A stretch of DNA of 64,000 nucleotides from CAKZLS01 sp963701445 (GCA_963701445.1 CAVPAM010000025.1:1-64000), one strand, 5' to 3'. Shown: positions 16,705 to 26,132, numbered from the stretch's first letter. Notes: a model not told the origin generated them from the sequence alone. A program made the numbers and translations.

Positions 16705-16864
16705 CCTGAATCCCTCTTGTTTCTTTGTCCCATTACCCCTATCGGAACGGCCTTGATTTAACCATGTTAACGGACGAATGGGAGGGTTGGCGCATTCATT
16801 TGTCCGGCGGGCGGGTCACCGCCGATTTCGGTTTTTCAAAGCAACCTGCAATCGAACGAGTGTC

Positions 16865-18316
16865 ATGAAGCCGCACCTCCTCCGCAATCTTGCCTCCAAG
16901 GCCCTCGCGCTGACCATTCTGGCGGGGCTGTCCGCCGGCTGCGTGGAGCGCCCCGGCGGCCGCATCGCCGTCGAGGGAACGCTCGCGGGCACGGACGCCC
17001 GGTCCGCGGCCGCGCCTCCGGTGACGTTGAGGCTGACTCATCAGTATGGCACCACGCTCGGCCGCGTGGCCGAGGCATCCGATCCAGGGATCGATGTCCT
17101 GCAATCCATGAGCCTGAAGGTCGCAACGGAAACCGGCGGTCCGTTCGCCGACGAATTCGTCCTGGCCGCCATCGTCGGGGAATCGGACCGGGCGGGAGGC
17201 GGCGCGGCGGCGGTTCGTTACGACGGCGACGACCCGGACTGGGTGCGGCGGCGTCACGGGCAGCTGGCCCTGCTTCGCCTGCCCGCGGGCGCCGCCGCGG
17301 CCGGCCGAAATGCCACGCGAACGCTCGCGCCCGGCAACCAGGGACGCGCCGGCGCGGCCTGGCTCGTCCGGCTGGAAACCGGCGATCCGGTGATTCCGTG
17401 GACCATCGACGACGGCGACGCGCGCTGCCGCGTCATCGCCACCTCCTCGTCCTTCGTGGCCCCGCCGCTGGGTCGGTCCCGCGACTGCCTCGACCTTCGC
17501 AGCCTCGCCGGAATGGTGCTGGCGCACGTGGCCAAGACCGTCACCGAGGCACTGGATGACGGCCCGTTGCCGGCCATGGTCGCGCCCACGCGGCACGACC
17601 TGTTCGCGGTGCCCTCGCTGAACGAGGCGGCGGTGGCCGGAGGAGCCGGTTTCGGTTTCATCTATTCGGCCGGGTTGCGGATCGGCGAGGGTGGGAACGC
17701 GACCGAGGCGGTCCTGCATGTTCCCGTCGCCATTCACGTCCGCCCGGCGGCGGCGTCCGGCGGCGCCCCGGCGGCCCTCGAGGCGGTGTTCACGCCCCTG
17801 GGCGCGGCGCCGCCGTCGCGAATCGGCGTCGGCCGGGTGACCGTCGCTTATCGGGACGGCCGGATCGGACCCGGCCTCGCCGGAGAGATCCGCTCCCTGG
17901 TCGTCGAAGCCCTCGGGCGCGCGACCCTTCCACCCCTCATGATCGACGGCCAGCAGATCCCGGCGGGACAGGCCATCGGCCGGATGATGGCCGCGATGGC
18001 GCCCGCGACCGGGTCTGCCTCGACCCCCTATCCCCAGAACATCGACGTCGTCGCGCTGCCCGTCAACCGCGCCGCCATGGACGCGCTGGTGCCCACGCTG
18101 CTGCTCAGCCTGCAGCGGGTGTCCACGACGATCGCCTCCGGCCGCGCCACGGGCCCGGTCGGTTCGAGCCAGCCCGCCCGCCCGACGGCCGCCGCGCGGG
18201 CCGACGGGAGCGTTACCGTGACCAGCCCGCTCGATCCGCCCGGAAGCATCCGCCGGATCACCACCCTCTCGCCGGTCCAGGCGGGAGAACCCTACGAGCT
18301 GCGGCTCTCGCGCTGA
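16865..18316 (+). CDS. putative outer-membrane lipoprotein, unknown function
   Basis: 483 residues from ATG 16865. A lipoprotein signal peptide with lipobox LSAGC is clear, with Cys about residue 23 and Val-Glu after it rather than an Asp avoidance signal. The remainder is Ala/Gly/Pro-rich, without obvious domains. A hydrophobic patch AGGAGFGFIYSAGLRIGEG lies mid-protein, and the last 70 residues are low complexity followed by a beta-rich end (QAGEPYELRLSR). I recognise no family. It converges with radC; the stop codons are 28 bases apart. Confidence 0.7.
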   Translation: MKPHLLRNLASKALALTILAGLSAGCVERPGGRIAVEGTLAGTDARSAAAPPVTLRLTHQYGTTLGRVAEASDPGIDVLQSMSLKVATETGGPFADEFVLAAIVGESDRAGGGAAAVRYDGDDPDWVRRRHGQLALLRLPAGAAAAGRNATRTLAPGNQGRAGAAWLVRLETGDPVIPWTIDDGDARCRVIATSSSFVAPPLGRSRDCLDLRSLAGMVLAHVAKTVTEALDDGPLPAMVAPTRHDLFAVPSLNEAAVAGGAGFGFIYSAGLRIGEGGNATEAVLHVPVAIHVRPAAASGGAPAALEAVFTPLGAAPPSRIGVGRVTVAYRDGRIGPGLAGEIRSLVVEALGRATLPPLMIDGQQIPAGQAIGRMMAAMAPATGSASTPYPQNIDVVALPVNRAAMDALVPTLLLSLQRVSTTIASGRATGPVGSSQPARPTAAARADGSVTVTSPLDPPGSIRRITTLSPVQAGEPYELRLSR

Positions 18317-18343
18317 CCCGGGCCGCCGCGCGCGCGAAATCTC

Positions 18344-19291
18344 TCAGAGGAGGCCCATCTGGCGGAAGCTGGCGTGGCCGCGCCTGGAGATGATCAGGTG
18401 GTCGTGCAGCATGACGCCCACCCGCTTCAAGGCTTCCTCGATGTCCCTGGTCATGGCGACGTCCGCCTTCGACGGCTTGGGATTGTTGCTCGGGTGGTTG
18501 TGCACGACGACCACCGCCGAGGCGTCGAGGTCGAGCGCCCGCTTGACCACCTCGCGGGGATAGGCGGCGGTGTGATCGATGGTGCCCTCGTGCTGCACCA
18601 CGTCGCCGATCAGGACATTCATCCGGTCGAAAAACAGCACGCGGAACTGCTCGACCGCGCAGTGGGCCATGCTCGCGCGCAGGTATTGGATCAGCTTGTC
18701 CCATTGATCCAGCACCGGGCGTTGCGACAACTCCTCCTTGGCCATGCGCGCCGCCAGCAACCGGACGGCCTTGAACAGCGCGAGGGCGCGCCGGTCGAGC
18801 CCCTCGAATCCCTCCAACTGCTCCGGCCGGGCGTTGAGGACGCCGGGCACGCTCTGATCGAACCGGTCCAGCAGTTGCTTGGCCAGGGGCTTGGTATCCG
18901 CCCGCTTGTTCCAGTAGAACAGCAGGAGTTCGAGTAGTTCGTAATCCGGAACAGAGTCTTCGTCCGCCGTCAGCAAACGATCGCGCAACCGCTTGCGATG
19001 TCCCCAGTAATGCGGCTCGGTCGGCCCGGCGAACCCGGCCTGCCGGGCGTCCGACAGCCCTGGCGTGGCCTCGGCGCCGCCCAGGGCCTCCATGACGGCC
19101 CCGCGCGGGTCGGCGCCCGTGAAAACCCAGACCTCCTCCATCCCGTTCCATTGGCCCCCAAGCTCCCGGAACAGTCTGCGGTGGGCGAACGTCTTGCCGC
19201 TGACCTTGTAAACGGTCTCTCCGGAGGATGCGGCGTGCTCGCTGACCGTCAGGCCGGCGGATTTCAACGTCGTATCCAGCGAGCCCGCCAT
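18344..19291 (-). CDS. radC: RadC family protein (JAB/MPN domain) with N-terminal extension
   Basis: The start is set at ATG 19291, four bases after the nuclease stop, giving 315 residues. The RadC part (about 95-315) has the helix-hairpin-helix-like LLELLLFYWNKRADTKPLAKQLL and a JAMM-type metal site HNHPSNNPKPSKAD, with upstream Glu. The zinc-binding His-x-His and Asp are present, although SNN replaces the usual SG-. Typical RadC is about 225 residues. The extra N-terminal 90 residues (TVSEHAASSGETVYKVSGKTF, LFRELGGQWNG) look like a separate small beta domain. The historic link to DNA repair is disputed, so the biochemical role is open. Confidence 0.85.
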   Translation of the reverse strand: MAGSLDTTLKSAGLTVSEHAASSGETVYKVSGKTFAHRRLFRELGGQWNGMEEVWVFTGADPRGAVMEALGGAEATPGLSDARQAGFAGPTEPHYWGHRKRLRDRLLTADEDSVPDYELLELLLFYWNKRADTKPLAKQLLDRFDQSVPGVLNARPEQLEGFEGLDRRALALFKAVRLLAARMAKEELSQRPVLDQWDKLIQYLRASMAHCAVEQFRVLFFDRMNVLIGDVVQHEGTIDHTAAYPREVVKRALDLDASAVVVVHNHPSNNPKPSKADVAMTRDIEEALKRVGVMLHDHLIISRRGHASFRQMGLL

Positions 19292-19295
19292 GGAT

Positions 19296-19841
19296 CTACC
19301 TTTTCGCGCCCCGCCGGTTGTCGCGCCGCCATTTCCACGGTTCCAGGAAATCGGCCCTCCAGATCCCCCGCAGCGCGTCGCGAGCCGCGATTTCATCGGC
19401 CACGTAGTCCTTCGCGAACCGCCGGTACGCAAGCGCCCAGCCCTCCCGCACCATCATCGCGTTCAGGTCGCGGTCGCCCGAATAGCAGACCGCGATAATC
19501 CGTCCGTAGCGGTCCCTCTTCTCCCCCTTGCAGGTCACCGGCCGGCCGACGGTTTCGTGTTGGAGCGCAAGCGTCGCGCTCTCGCCGCAGAGCCACGGAA
19601 GGCCGCCCACCTCGCAGGTCTGGCGCGTTTCCGGCGCGTCGATCCCATGAAGCCGGATGCGTTCTCCCGCGATTTCAAGGGTGTCGCCATCGATGACCCG
19701 CGCGTCGCCGACGATGTCGGCCCGCGCGCCGGCGCCCAAAACCAGCGCCAGAAGGGCGGCGGCGATGAGGCCGGCTCCAGTGCCCGCCGCGTTCAGGCGA
19801 AGCGGATTGCGCATAGAAACGGTACCGACCTCGATGGTCAT
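19296..19841 (-). CDS. thermonuclease (SNase-like) family protein, exported
   Basis: 181 residues. ATG 19841 is used here; ATG 19814 is an alternative. A signal peptide (hydrophobic LIAAALLALVLGAGARAD) precedes a staphylococcal nuclease fold. DARVIDGDTLEIAGERIRLHGIDAPE contains the first catalytic Asp and Arg. EKRDRYGRIIAVCY and LNAMMVREGWALAYRRFAKDY complete the OB-fold core. A periplasmic or secreted nuclease is inferred. It is four bases from radC, so the two are probably cotranscribed. A CRP-like palindrome lies about 125 bases upstream. Confidence 0.88.
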   Translation of the reverse strand: MTIEVGTVSMRNPLRLNAAGTGAGLIAAALLALVLGAGARADIVGDARVIDGDTLEIAGERIRLHGIDAPETRQTCEVGGLPWLCGESATLALQHETVGRPVTCKGEKRDRYGRIIAVCYSGDRDLNAMMVREGWALAYRRFAKDYVADEIAARDALRGIWRADFLEPWKWRRDNRRGAKR

Positions 19842-19964
19842 AAGCCGTACACCCTGTTCCGAGCCCCTCGTTTATAACCCTAATGGGTAATTTTTTACAA
19901 TGGCCGCGCTACCGGCGCGGGACACCCGACACCGCCGATGATCGTCGATGTTTTGAATTGCGAC

Positions 19965-19980
19965 TGTGAACCATGTCACA
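19965..19980. promoter_or_regulatory. CRP/FNR-type operator, perfect TGTGA-N6-TCACA
   Basis: The 16-base palindrome TGTGA-ACCATG-TCACA is an exact match to the CRP consensus half-sites at the correct six-base spacing. It lies in the 221-base gap upstream of the nuclease-radC pair, centred about 131 bases before the nuclease start. A class III nucleotide cyclase is encoded at 29322-31622, so cAMP may be available. Binding is inferred only. Confidence 0.5.
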
Positions 19981-20062
19981 TTCGCGGGTCAAATAGAGAG
20001 ATTTATACCCTGAATAGGGGTCTTTCGCTCCCCTACCGGACGGCGCACGCCGGTTGGGCCGC

Positions 20063-20170
20063 TCAGAATACCGGCGCGGCGGCCAGGGTCCGAACGAGGA
20101 ACAGGATCCAGACGAGCAGGCACACCACCGCGACGGCAATGATGACTTTCTTGATCAGGTCGGCGGACAT
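20063..20170 (-). CDS. 35-aa single-span membrane microprotein
   Basis: A frame of 36 codons from ATG 20170 to TGA 20063. After MSADLIKK comes a strongly hydrophobic segment (VIIAVAVVCLLVWILFLV, residues 9-26) and a short tail RTLAAAPVF, giving one transmembrane helix with a positive N-terminal flank. It starts 24 bases after the valS stop on the same strand and is likely translated from the valS message. A weak GGGGGC stands upstream. The composition is strikingly membrane-like for random sequence. No known family. Confidence 0.55.
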   Translation of the reverse strand: MSADLIKKVIIAVAVVCLLVWILFLVRTLAAAPVF

Positions 20171-20194
20171 GCCATTCAAGCCCCCGGAATACCG

Positions 20195-22852
20195 TTAAAT
20201 CGATGCCAGCCGACGCACCGCCTCGTCCAGCTTTTCGCGGGCGCTCATGGCCTCGGCGCGCCGCTCGCGTTCGGTTTCCACCACCTCGGCGGGCGCCTTG
20301 GCGATGAATTTTTCGTTGGCGAGCTTGCGGTCGAAACGGGTGATCTCACCATCGAGGCGGGCGATTTCCTTATCCAGCCGCGCCCGCTCGGCCTCCACGT
20401 CGATCACCTCGGCGATGGGCAGGACGATGGTCGCCTCGTCGAGAACGGCCTCCACCGCGCCTTTCGGCACGCCGCCCGCGAGCACCTCGGCCGACGACAG
20501 CCGCGCCAGGCTGGCGATGAGTTCGCGGTGCGCGTCGAGACGCGCCAGGGTCGCCTCGCTGGCGTTTCTGAGCAGCAACGGGATCCGGGCACCGGGCGGC
20601 ACCCGCATTTCGGCGCGCACGCCGCGAACCAGCGAGATCAGCCGCACCACCCAGTCCATTTCCGTTGCCGCGTCCGGGTCCACCCGCGACGCGTCGAACC
20701 GGGGCCACGCCTGATCGATCAGCATCGCTCCTCCCCGGTCGGCGGTCTCCTGGAACAGTTCCTCGGTCACGAACGGCATGATCGGGTGCAGGAGGTGCAG
20801 GATCTGGTCGAGGGCCCACGCGGCGGCCGCGCGTGTTTCGGCCTGGGCCGAGGCGCTGCCACCCAGGAGGACCGGTTTCGCGAACTCCAGATACCAGTCG
20901 CAGAAGGTCCCCCAGGTGAAATGATAGAGGCCCTCGGCGAGGTCGTTGAAACGATAGGCGTCGAGAGCTGCCGCCGCCCGGTCGGCGGTTTCGGCCAGTT
21001 TGCCCACCAGCCAACGGTTGACGGTTTCCGAGCAGGAATGGGGGTCGAAGCCCCGCACCGGCCGGGCTCCGTTCATTTGGCAGAAGCGCGCCGCGTTCCA
21101 AATTTTCGTGGCGAAGTTCCGATACCCCTCCACGCGGCTTTCCGACATCTTCACATCGCGCCCCTGGACGGCCATGGCGCAGAGCGTGAAGCGCATGGCG
21201 TCGGCCCCGTAGGAATCGATCAGGTGAAGGGGGTCGATGACGTTGCCCTTGGACTTCGACATCTTTTGCCCTTTTTCGTCCCTGACGAGGGCATGGATGT
21301 AAACCGTGTGGAAAGGGATATCGCCCATGAAGTGAAGGCCCATCATCATCATCCGGGCGACCCAGAAAAAGATGATGTCGAAACCGGTCACGAGCACGTC
21401 GGTCGGATAGTAGCGCGCCAACTCCGGCGTCTGGTCGGGCCAGCCGAGTGTGGAGAACGGCCAAAGCGCCGACGAGAACCACGTGTCCAGCACGTCCTCG
21501 TCCCGGCGGAGCGGCGTGTCCCCGCCGTAATGCGCTTTCGCCGCCGCCAGCGCCTCCTGTTCGGTCAGCTCCACGAAAATGTACCCGTCCGGTCCGTACC
21601 AGGCCGGAATCTGGTGCCCCCACCAGATCTGCCGCGACACGCACCACGGCTGAATATTGCGCATCCACTCGAAGTAGGTCTTGGTCCACTGCTCGGGAAC
21701 GAAGCGGGTGCGCCCCTCCTCCACCGCGCGGATGGCGGGCTCCGCCAGGGTCTTGGCGTCGACGAACCACTGATCCATCAGCCACGGTTCCACCACCACG
21801 CCCGACCGATCCCCATAGGGGACCATCATGACGTGCTCCTCGACCTTGTCGAGCAGGCCGAGGGTCTCCATTTCGCGAACGATGGCGTCGCGCGCCTCGT
21901 AGCGGTCCAGTCCCCGGAACCGCTCCGGCGCGTTCTCGTTCATGCACGCCCTCTCGTCGAGGACGTTGATCATTTCCAGGTCATGGCGCCGGCCGACCTC
22001 GAAGTCGTTGAAGTCGTGGGCCGGGGTGATCTTGACCGCGCCGGTTCCCTTCTCGGGATCGGCGTGTTCATCGGCGACGATCAGGATCGGACGATCGACG
22101 ATGGGCAGGATGCAACGCTTGCCCACCAGGTCCGCGTAGCGGTCGTCGTCCGGATGAACGGCCACCGCCGTGTCGCCCAGCATGGTCTCCGGCCGCGTGG
22201 TCGCGACCGCCACGAAGCGGCCCGGCTGCCCCTCCACCGGATACTTGAACGTCCAGAAATGCCCGTGAACCTCCCGCTGCTCCACCTCGAGATCGGAAAT
22301 CGCGGTGTGCAGAAGCGGATCCCAGTTGACCAGCCGCTTGTCGCGGTAAATCAGGTTCTGCTTGTAGAGATCCACGAAAACCTTGCGGACCGCCGCCGAC
22401 AGTCCCTCGTCCATGGTGAAGCGCTCGCGCGACCAGTCGCACGAGGCACCGAGGCGGCGCAACTGCCCGGTGATGGTTCCGCCGGACTCCGCTTTCCACT
22501 TCCAGACCCGTTCGACGAACGCCTCGCGGCCGAGGTCGTGGCGGGTCAGGCCCTCCGCTTCCAGTTGGCGCTCGACGACCATCTGCGTGGCGATGCCGGC
22601 GTGATCGGTGCCGGGCTGCCAAAGGACGTCGCGACCGGTCATGCGCGCGTGCCGGATCATGATATCCTGCAGCGTGTTGTTGAGGGCATGCCCCATGTGC
22701 AGGCTGCCGGTCACGTTCGGCGGTGGGATGACGATCGCGTAGGATTGGGCGTCGGCCCGGGCATTGCGGCCGCAGGCGAAGGCGCCGCGCCGTTCCCAGG
22801 CCGTGTAATGTTTTTCCTCAACCTCGCGGGGCTGATAGGTTTTCTCGAGCAT
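20195..22852 (-). CDS. valS: valine--tRNA ligase
   Basis: 885 residues. This class Ia synthetase charges tRNA-Val and edits mischarged threonine. The HIGH-type motif PPNVTGSLHMGHA is near residue 43, and the KMSKS loop QKMSKSKGNVIDP is near residue 530. The CP1 editing insertion includes TTRPETMLGDTAVAV and GTGAVKITPAHDFND. A valyl-specific C-terminal coiled coil (about 815-885, ERARLDKEIARLDGEI) is intact. It follows popZ on the same strand with a 98-base gap. Confidence 0.97.
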   Translation of the reverse strand: MLEKTYQPREVEEKHYTAWERRGAFACGRNARADAQSYAIVIPPPNVTGSLHMGHALNNTLQDIMIRHARMTGRDVLWQPGTDHAGIATQMVVERQLEAEGLTRHDLGREAFVERVWKWKAESGGTITGQLRRLGASCDWSRERFTMDEGLSAAVRKVFVDLYKQNLIYRDKRLVNWDPLLHTAISDLEVEQREVHGHFWTFKYPVEGQPGRFVAVATTRPETMLGDTAVAVHPDDDRYADLVGKRCILPIVDRPILIVADEHADPEKGTGAVKITPAHDFNDFEVGRRHDLEMINVLDERACMNENAPERFRGLDRYEARDAIVREMETLGLLDKVEEHVMMVPYGDRSGVVVEPWLMDQWFVDAKTLAEPAIRAVEEGRTRFVPEQWTKTYFEWMRNIQPWCVSRQIWWGHQIPAWYGPDGYIFVELTEQEALAAAKAHYGGDTPLRRDEDVLDTWFSSALWPFSTLGWPDQTPELARYYPTDVLVTGFDIIFFWVARMMMMGLHFMGDIPFHTVYIHALVRDEKGQKMSKSKGNVIDPLHLIDSYGADAMRFTLCAMAVQGRDVKMSESRVEGYRNFATKIWNAARFCQMNGARPVRGFDPHSCSETVNRWLVGKLAETADRAAAALDAYRFNDLAEGLYHFTWGTFCDWYLEFAKPVLLGGSASAQAETRAAAAWALDQILHLLHPIMPFVTEELFQETADRGGAMLIDQAWPRFDASRVDPDAATEMDWVVRLISLVRGVRAEMRVPPGARIPLLLRNASEATLARLDAHRELIASLARLSSAEVLAGGVPKGAVEAVLDEATIVLPIAEVIDVEAERARLDKEIARLDGEITRFDRKLANEKFIAKAPAEVVETERERRAEAMSAREKLDEAVRRLASI

Positions 22853-22950
22853 GGGGGCTCTGCGCTTTTCTCAAAGGGGTTTCTTCGGAAACGCCACCGG
22901 CGATGGCTCCGGAAGGCGTTGTTAACCCCCGCCAACCGGATCCGTCAATC

Positions 22951-23532
22951 CTACAGCCGTTCGGCCCTGTTGATCATCAGGTCGATCTCCTTCTTGACCA
23001 GCCGCTCGATCAAGTAGGGAAGATTGCGGTCCAGCCACTCCTTGAGAAGCGGCCGGAGCATCTGCCGCACCATGGTCTCCAGGGTGACCTCGCGTGTGCC
23101 GATGTTGATATCGCGATGATCGAGGATCGCGCGGGCAAGCTGGGACAATGCGTCGGCCGAGGCCTCCGCCGTGGCCGAGGACATGACCGGATCCCCCGCC
23201 GGCGCCCGCATCTCCGGGGTCAAAAGCAGAATATTGTCGTCCTTGGGTTTCGCGCGGCCCGCCGGCGCGGAAGCGGGCCCGACGGGTGGCATATGCCGCG
23301 GTTGGTCATCGGACTCGATCTCGGTGAAGTCGATGCCCACGTCCGGCTGGCTCTCGGGGCTCTGTTCGCGCGCCATTGTTTCCTCTTCTTCCGGTGTCGC
23401 GGTGTCTTCGCTCCCTTCCTCCGACAGGATCCGCCGGATCGACGTGAGAATATCCTCCATGGAGGGTTCGTCATGCACCGCGGGCGGTTTCATGGCTTCG
23501 CCGGTGGATCTGTTCTTCTCGTGGTCGGTCAT
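22951..23532 (-). CDS. popZ: PopZ family (DUF2497) pole-organizing protein
   Basis: 193 residues with the two conserved ends of the PopZ family. One is a short N-terminal helix EPSMEDILTSIRRILSEE; the other is a C-terminal multimerisation region LETMVRQMLRPLLKEWLDRNLP followed by YLIERLVKKEIDLM. Between them is an acidic, Pro-rich, probably disordered region of about 100 residues. In Caulobacter, PopZ forms a polar matrix that tethers the ParB-origin complex and signalling proteins. A position next to valS is common in Alphaproteobacteria. The gene symbol is used by family similarity. Confidence 0.88.
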   Translation of the reverse strand: MTDHEKNRSTGEAMKPPAVHDEPSMEDILTSIRRILSEEGSEDTATPEEEETMAREQSPESQPDVGIDFTEIESDDQPRHMPPVGPASAPAGRAKPKDDNILLLTPEMRAPAGDPVMSSATAEASADALSQLARAILDHRDINIGTREVTLETMVRQMLRPLLKEWLDRNLPYLIERLVKKEIDLMINRAERL

Positions 23533-23640
23533 GGCGTTATTATCCGTCAGGACAAACCGACTGTCGAGGCCGGTTGGAGCCGGAGACGGGCTTCGAACCT
23601 TGCGGAAAGACCACCGGCTCCGCGAGTGTGACCGCCACGA

Positions 23641-25045
23641 TCAATCGGGCTTACCGAAATCTTCTTCGTTGACATCGCCGATGGACGACGAACCGAACCA
23701 GAGACCCCGCACCTCGTCGTAGTGCTTTCGCGGATTGTAGATGTCCACCGCCAACGCCAGACGGTCCGCCGACAGTTCGCCCACCGCCCGCTTCAGATCG
23801 AACGCCGAGCTCACCTCGTCGGCTTGAGCGCGAACGAGTTCCACTTGCGCGTCCACCAGTTCCTGCTCGGCGTCAAGAATATCGAGCACCGTGCGGGCGC
23901 CCACCTGGGCCTCCTGCTGCACGCCCTCCAGGGCGACCTCGTTGGCCTTCACTTCCTTCTTTGCGCGAGCGAACCGCGGCTCTCGCCGCCTCCAGGCGGG
24001 CCCACGCATCCTTCGCGTCCTCCACCGCTTGCCGGCGGCTGGAGTCGATCTCTCGGCGCCTCTGGGAGGCAACCTGCTTTTGCTGACGAAGCCGCGAATA
24101 GACCTGGCCTTGCTGATAAAACGGCACGCGCACATTGACCAGCGCGGACCACGCATGCTGGGTGCCATTCTCGATGGCCTGCTCCTTGCCCGTCTCCGCG
24201 CGCGCCGTAAAATCGACTTCTGGAAGCAACTCGCCACGCACCTGATCGATTTGGTCGAGCGCGGACCGCTCTTGATATTCGGCAAAGATAACGACGGGGT
24301 TCTGATCGCTTGCGAGGCTGACGGCCTGATCGCCATTAATCGGCAGATCCGGCGGCGGCGCCGGTTGACCAAGGAGCCCCGGCATTTGCCCGACCGCTCG
24401 GCGGTACCGGGCACGGGCCCCCTCCAGGTTGCCCTCCGCTTGGACCCGGTCGGCGGTCGCCCGGGCCAGACGCGCCTCAGCCTGAAAGACGTCGGTTCGC
24501 GTGACCTCGCCAACCTCGAAACGGTCGCGGGTCGCCTCCAATTGTCGAGCGAGCCGCTGCTCGTTGCGGATCCGAAGGTCCAGGACCGCCTGATCCCTGT
24601 AGACTTCCGCGTAGGCCGTGCCCGCGTCGCGGAGCACGTCCTGCTCGACGCTGAACAATTGGGCACGTCGGGCCAGCACTTCATTTTCGGCCGCTCGCGT
24701 CGCGGCCACCGTCTGGCCGCCTCGGAACAGCGGTTGTCTGAATTCCACCGCAGCCGATCTGGGGTTGAGCCTTTGAGTTCCCCGCACGGAACTCGCGTCG
24801 CTGTCTGGATCCGTTTTTCGCCGTCCCGCCGACGCCTGGCCATCAATGCTCGGCCGCCACCCGGAGAGAGCTTGGGGAACCCGCTCGTCGGTCGCTCGAA
24901 GGGCCGCGCGTTGTGCCTCAAGTTCCGGATTGTTCCGATAGGCGTCCGCGAGTGCCTCGTCAAGGCTCTGAGCGGACGCGGCGCCACCATGCAAGGCTGC
25001 ACCGGATAGCACGCTCAAAACCAAGGCCCACCCTGCAACTTTCAC
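23641..25045 (-). CDS. tolC: TolC family outer membrane protein (frameshifted)
   Basis: A GTG start at 25045 and a signal peptide ending GGAASAQSLDEAL. The protein has the TolC coiled-coil duplication: DEALADAYRNNPELEAQRAALRA in the first repeat, VGEVTRTDVFQAEARLARA, then QVGARTVLDILDAEQELVDAQV in the second. The frame shifts near 23970-23990, after EAARAAVRS, and continues at ARAKKEVKANEVALEG to the stop at 23641. One inserted or deleted base accounts for it; the repaired product is about 467 residues. It would form the outer-membrane channel for tripartite efflux or type I secretion. No inner-membrane partners are adjacent. A functional gene with a sequence error is likely. Confidence 0.85.
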
Positions 25046-25196
25046 CCCAACGTCTCCCTGGTCAAAAAGCCGAGTATGCTCAACCCGCTATCTTATCGAG
25101 CGAAATGGATCAGATACGCTCGTTTCCGTCAATCGCTTATCGTCCTCAATGAGTATTCGAACATTTAGTCCGTCATTGCAACCCTGAGGATATGCT

Positions 25197-25850
25197 TTAA
25201 AAAGTGAACTCCCGGACCGGCTCGAAACCGGGAAGAAAAGGTGTCGACGCATTGAAAACCTCTCGACGGGAGACCCCGCCGCCCGCGCGCAGGTACAAGG
25301 TCCCCACGCCGATTCCTTGTTTATCTGTAACGACCGCCACCATGCGTCCGCCCTCCGCCAACTGGGCTACGATGACATCCGGAATCTGGGCCACCGATCC
25401 GCCGAAAAAGATCACGTCGTAGGGAGCTTGGCGAACATAGCCCTCCTGGAGCGGTCCCTCGACGACGGCCACGGTATCCAGCCCAAGTGTCGTAAATGCG
25501 GCATTGGCGCGCGCGGCCAATTCGGGGTCGCTCTCGAGCGCGACAACGACGCTCGCCATGCTCGCCATGACGGCGGACACGTACCCGGTGCCGCAGCCGA
25601 TATCCAGGATCACATCCTCGGACTTGATTTCGGCGGCCTGCAGCAGCCGCGCGATGACCAGCGGCTCCATGAGGTATCGCCCGCCCCCGAGCGGGATGTC
25701 TTCGTCCAGGTAAGCGACGCCCTTCAAGTCCGCGGGCACGAATGCCTCGCGCGGCACCGTGTTCATGGCTTCAATGACCAGGGGATCGGTAACTCGATTG
25801 GTGCGAATCTGATTTTCGACCATGCTGTGGCGGCACGCGGCGTAATTCAT
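25197..25850 (-). CDS. protein-L-isoaspartate O-methyltransferase family protein
   Basis: 217 residues. The Pcm-type fold is shown by MVENQIRTNRVTDPLVIEAMNTVPREAFVP at the N-terminus, EPLVIARLLQAA, the SAM-binding motif I VILDIGCGTGYVSAVMA and the GPLQEGYVRQAPYDVIFFGG region. Related short proteins next to tolC in Alphaproteobacteria are annotated as Pcm-like. True L-isoaspartate repair activity is not assured, because the usual Ser/Thr-Gln-rich active-site loop is altered to LGGGRYLMEP. It lies 151 bases upstream of tolC on the same strand. Confidence 0.88.
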   Translation of the reverse strand: MNYAACRHSMVENQIRTNRVTDPLVIEAMNTVPREAFVPADLKGVAYLDEDIPLGGGRYLMEPLVIARLLQAAEIKSEDVILDIGCGTGYVSAVMASMASVVVALESDPELAARANAAFTTLGLDTVAVVEGPLQEGYVRQAPYDVIFFGGSVAQIPDVIVAQLAEGGRMVAVVTDKQGIGVGTLYLRAGGGVSRREVFNASTPFLPGFEPVREFTF

Positions 25851-26051
25851 CTTGGCTCCATCGGTGAGGCGTCGAACATGCGTTGGCCCATACGATAGGC
25901 TGTATAAAAGGTTGCGGGCGCGGGCACAACCTGTGCGCTGCCGAGGAGCGGTGCTCGCCGCCTTGACCCGCGAACCATCAGCGACTAAGTTCTGGCGGCT
26001 GAAACGGCGGGTAAGGCCTCATCGGGAAGTCTTGGCCGACGTTTCAAGGCG

Positions 26052-26125
26052 GGCGCGGTGGCGGAGTGGTTACGCAGCGGCCTGCAAAGCCGTGTACACC
26101 GGTTCGAGTCCGGTCCGCGCCTCCA
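26052..26125 (+). tRNA. tRNA-Cys (GCA)
   Basis: A 74-base cloverleaf. The acceptor GGCGCGG pairs with CCGCGCC, the anticodon loop CTGCAAA gives GCA, and the T arm reads CCGGTTCGAGTCCGG. The discriminator is T (U73, a tRNA-Cys identity base) and CCA is encoded. Confidence 0.95.
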
Positions 26126-26132
26126 ATGTTGA

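Noticed and set aside
20013..20036. TAGGGG/CCCCTA hairpin after the valS microprotein as a terminator
   Set aside because: The stem is six pairs but no T tract follows on the minus strand, so termination is not supported.
20054..23017. A 987-codon plus-strand frame opposite valS
   Set aside because: It is the antisense shadow of a GC-rich synthetase gene; composition is His/Arg/Gly/Pro-rich, there is no ribosome-binding site, and the minus-strand valS motifs are unambiguous.
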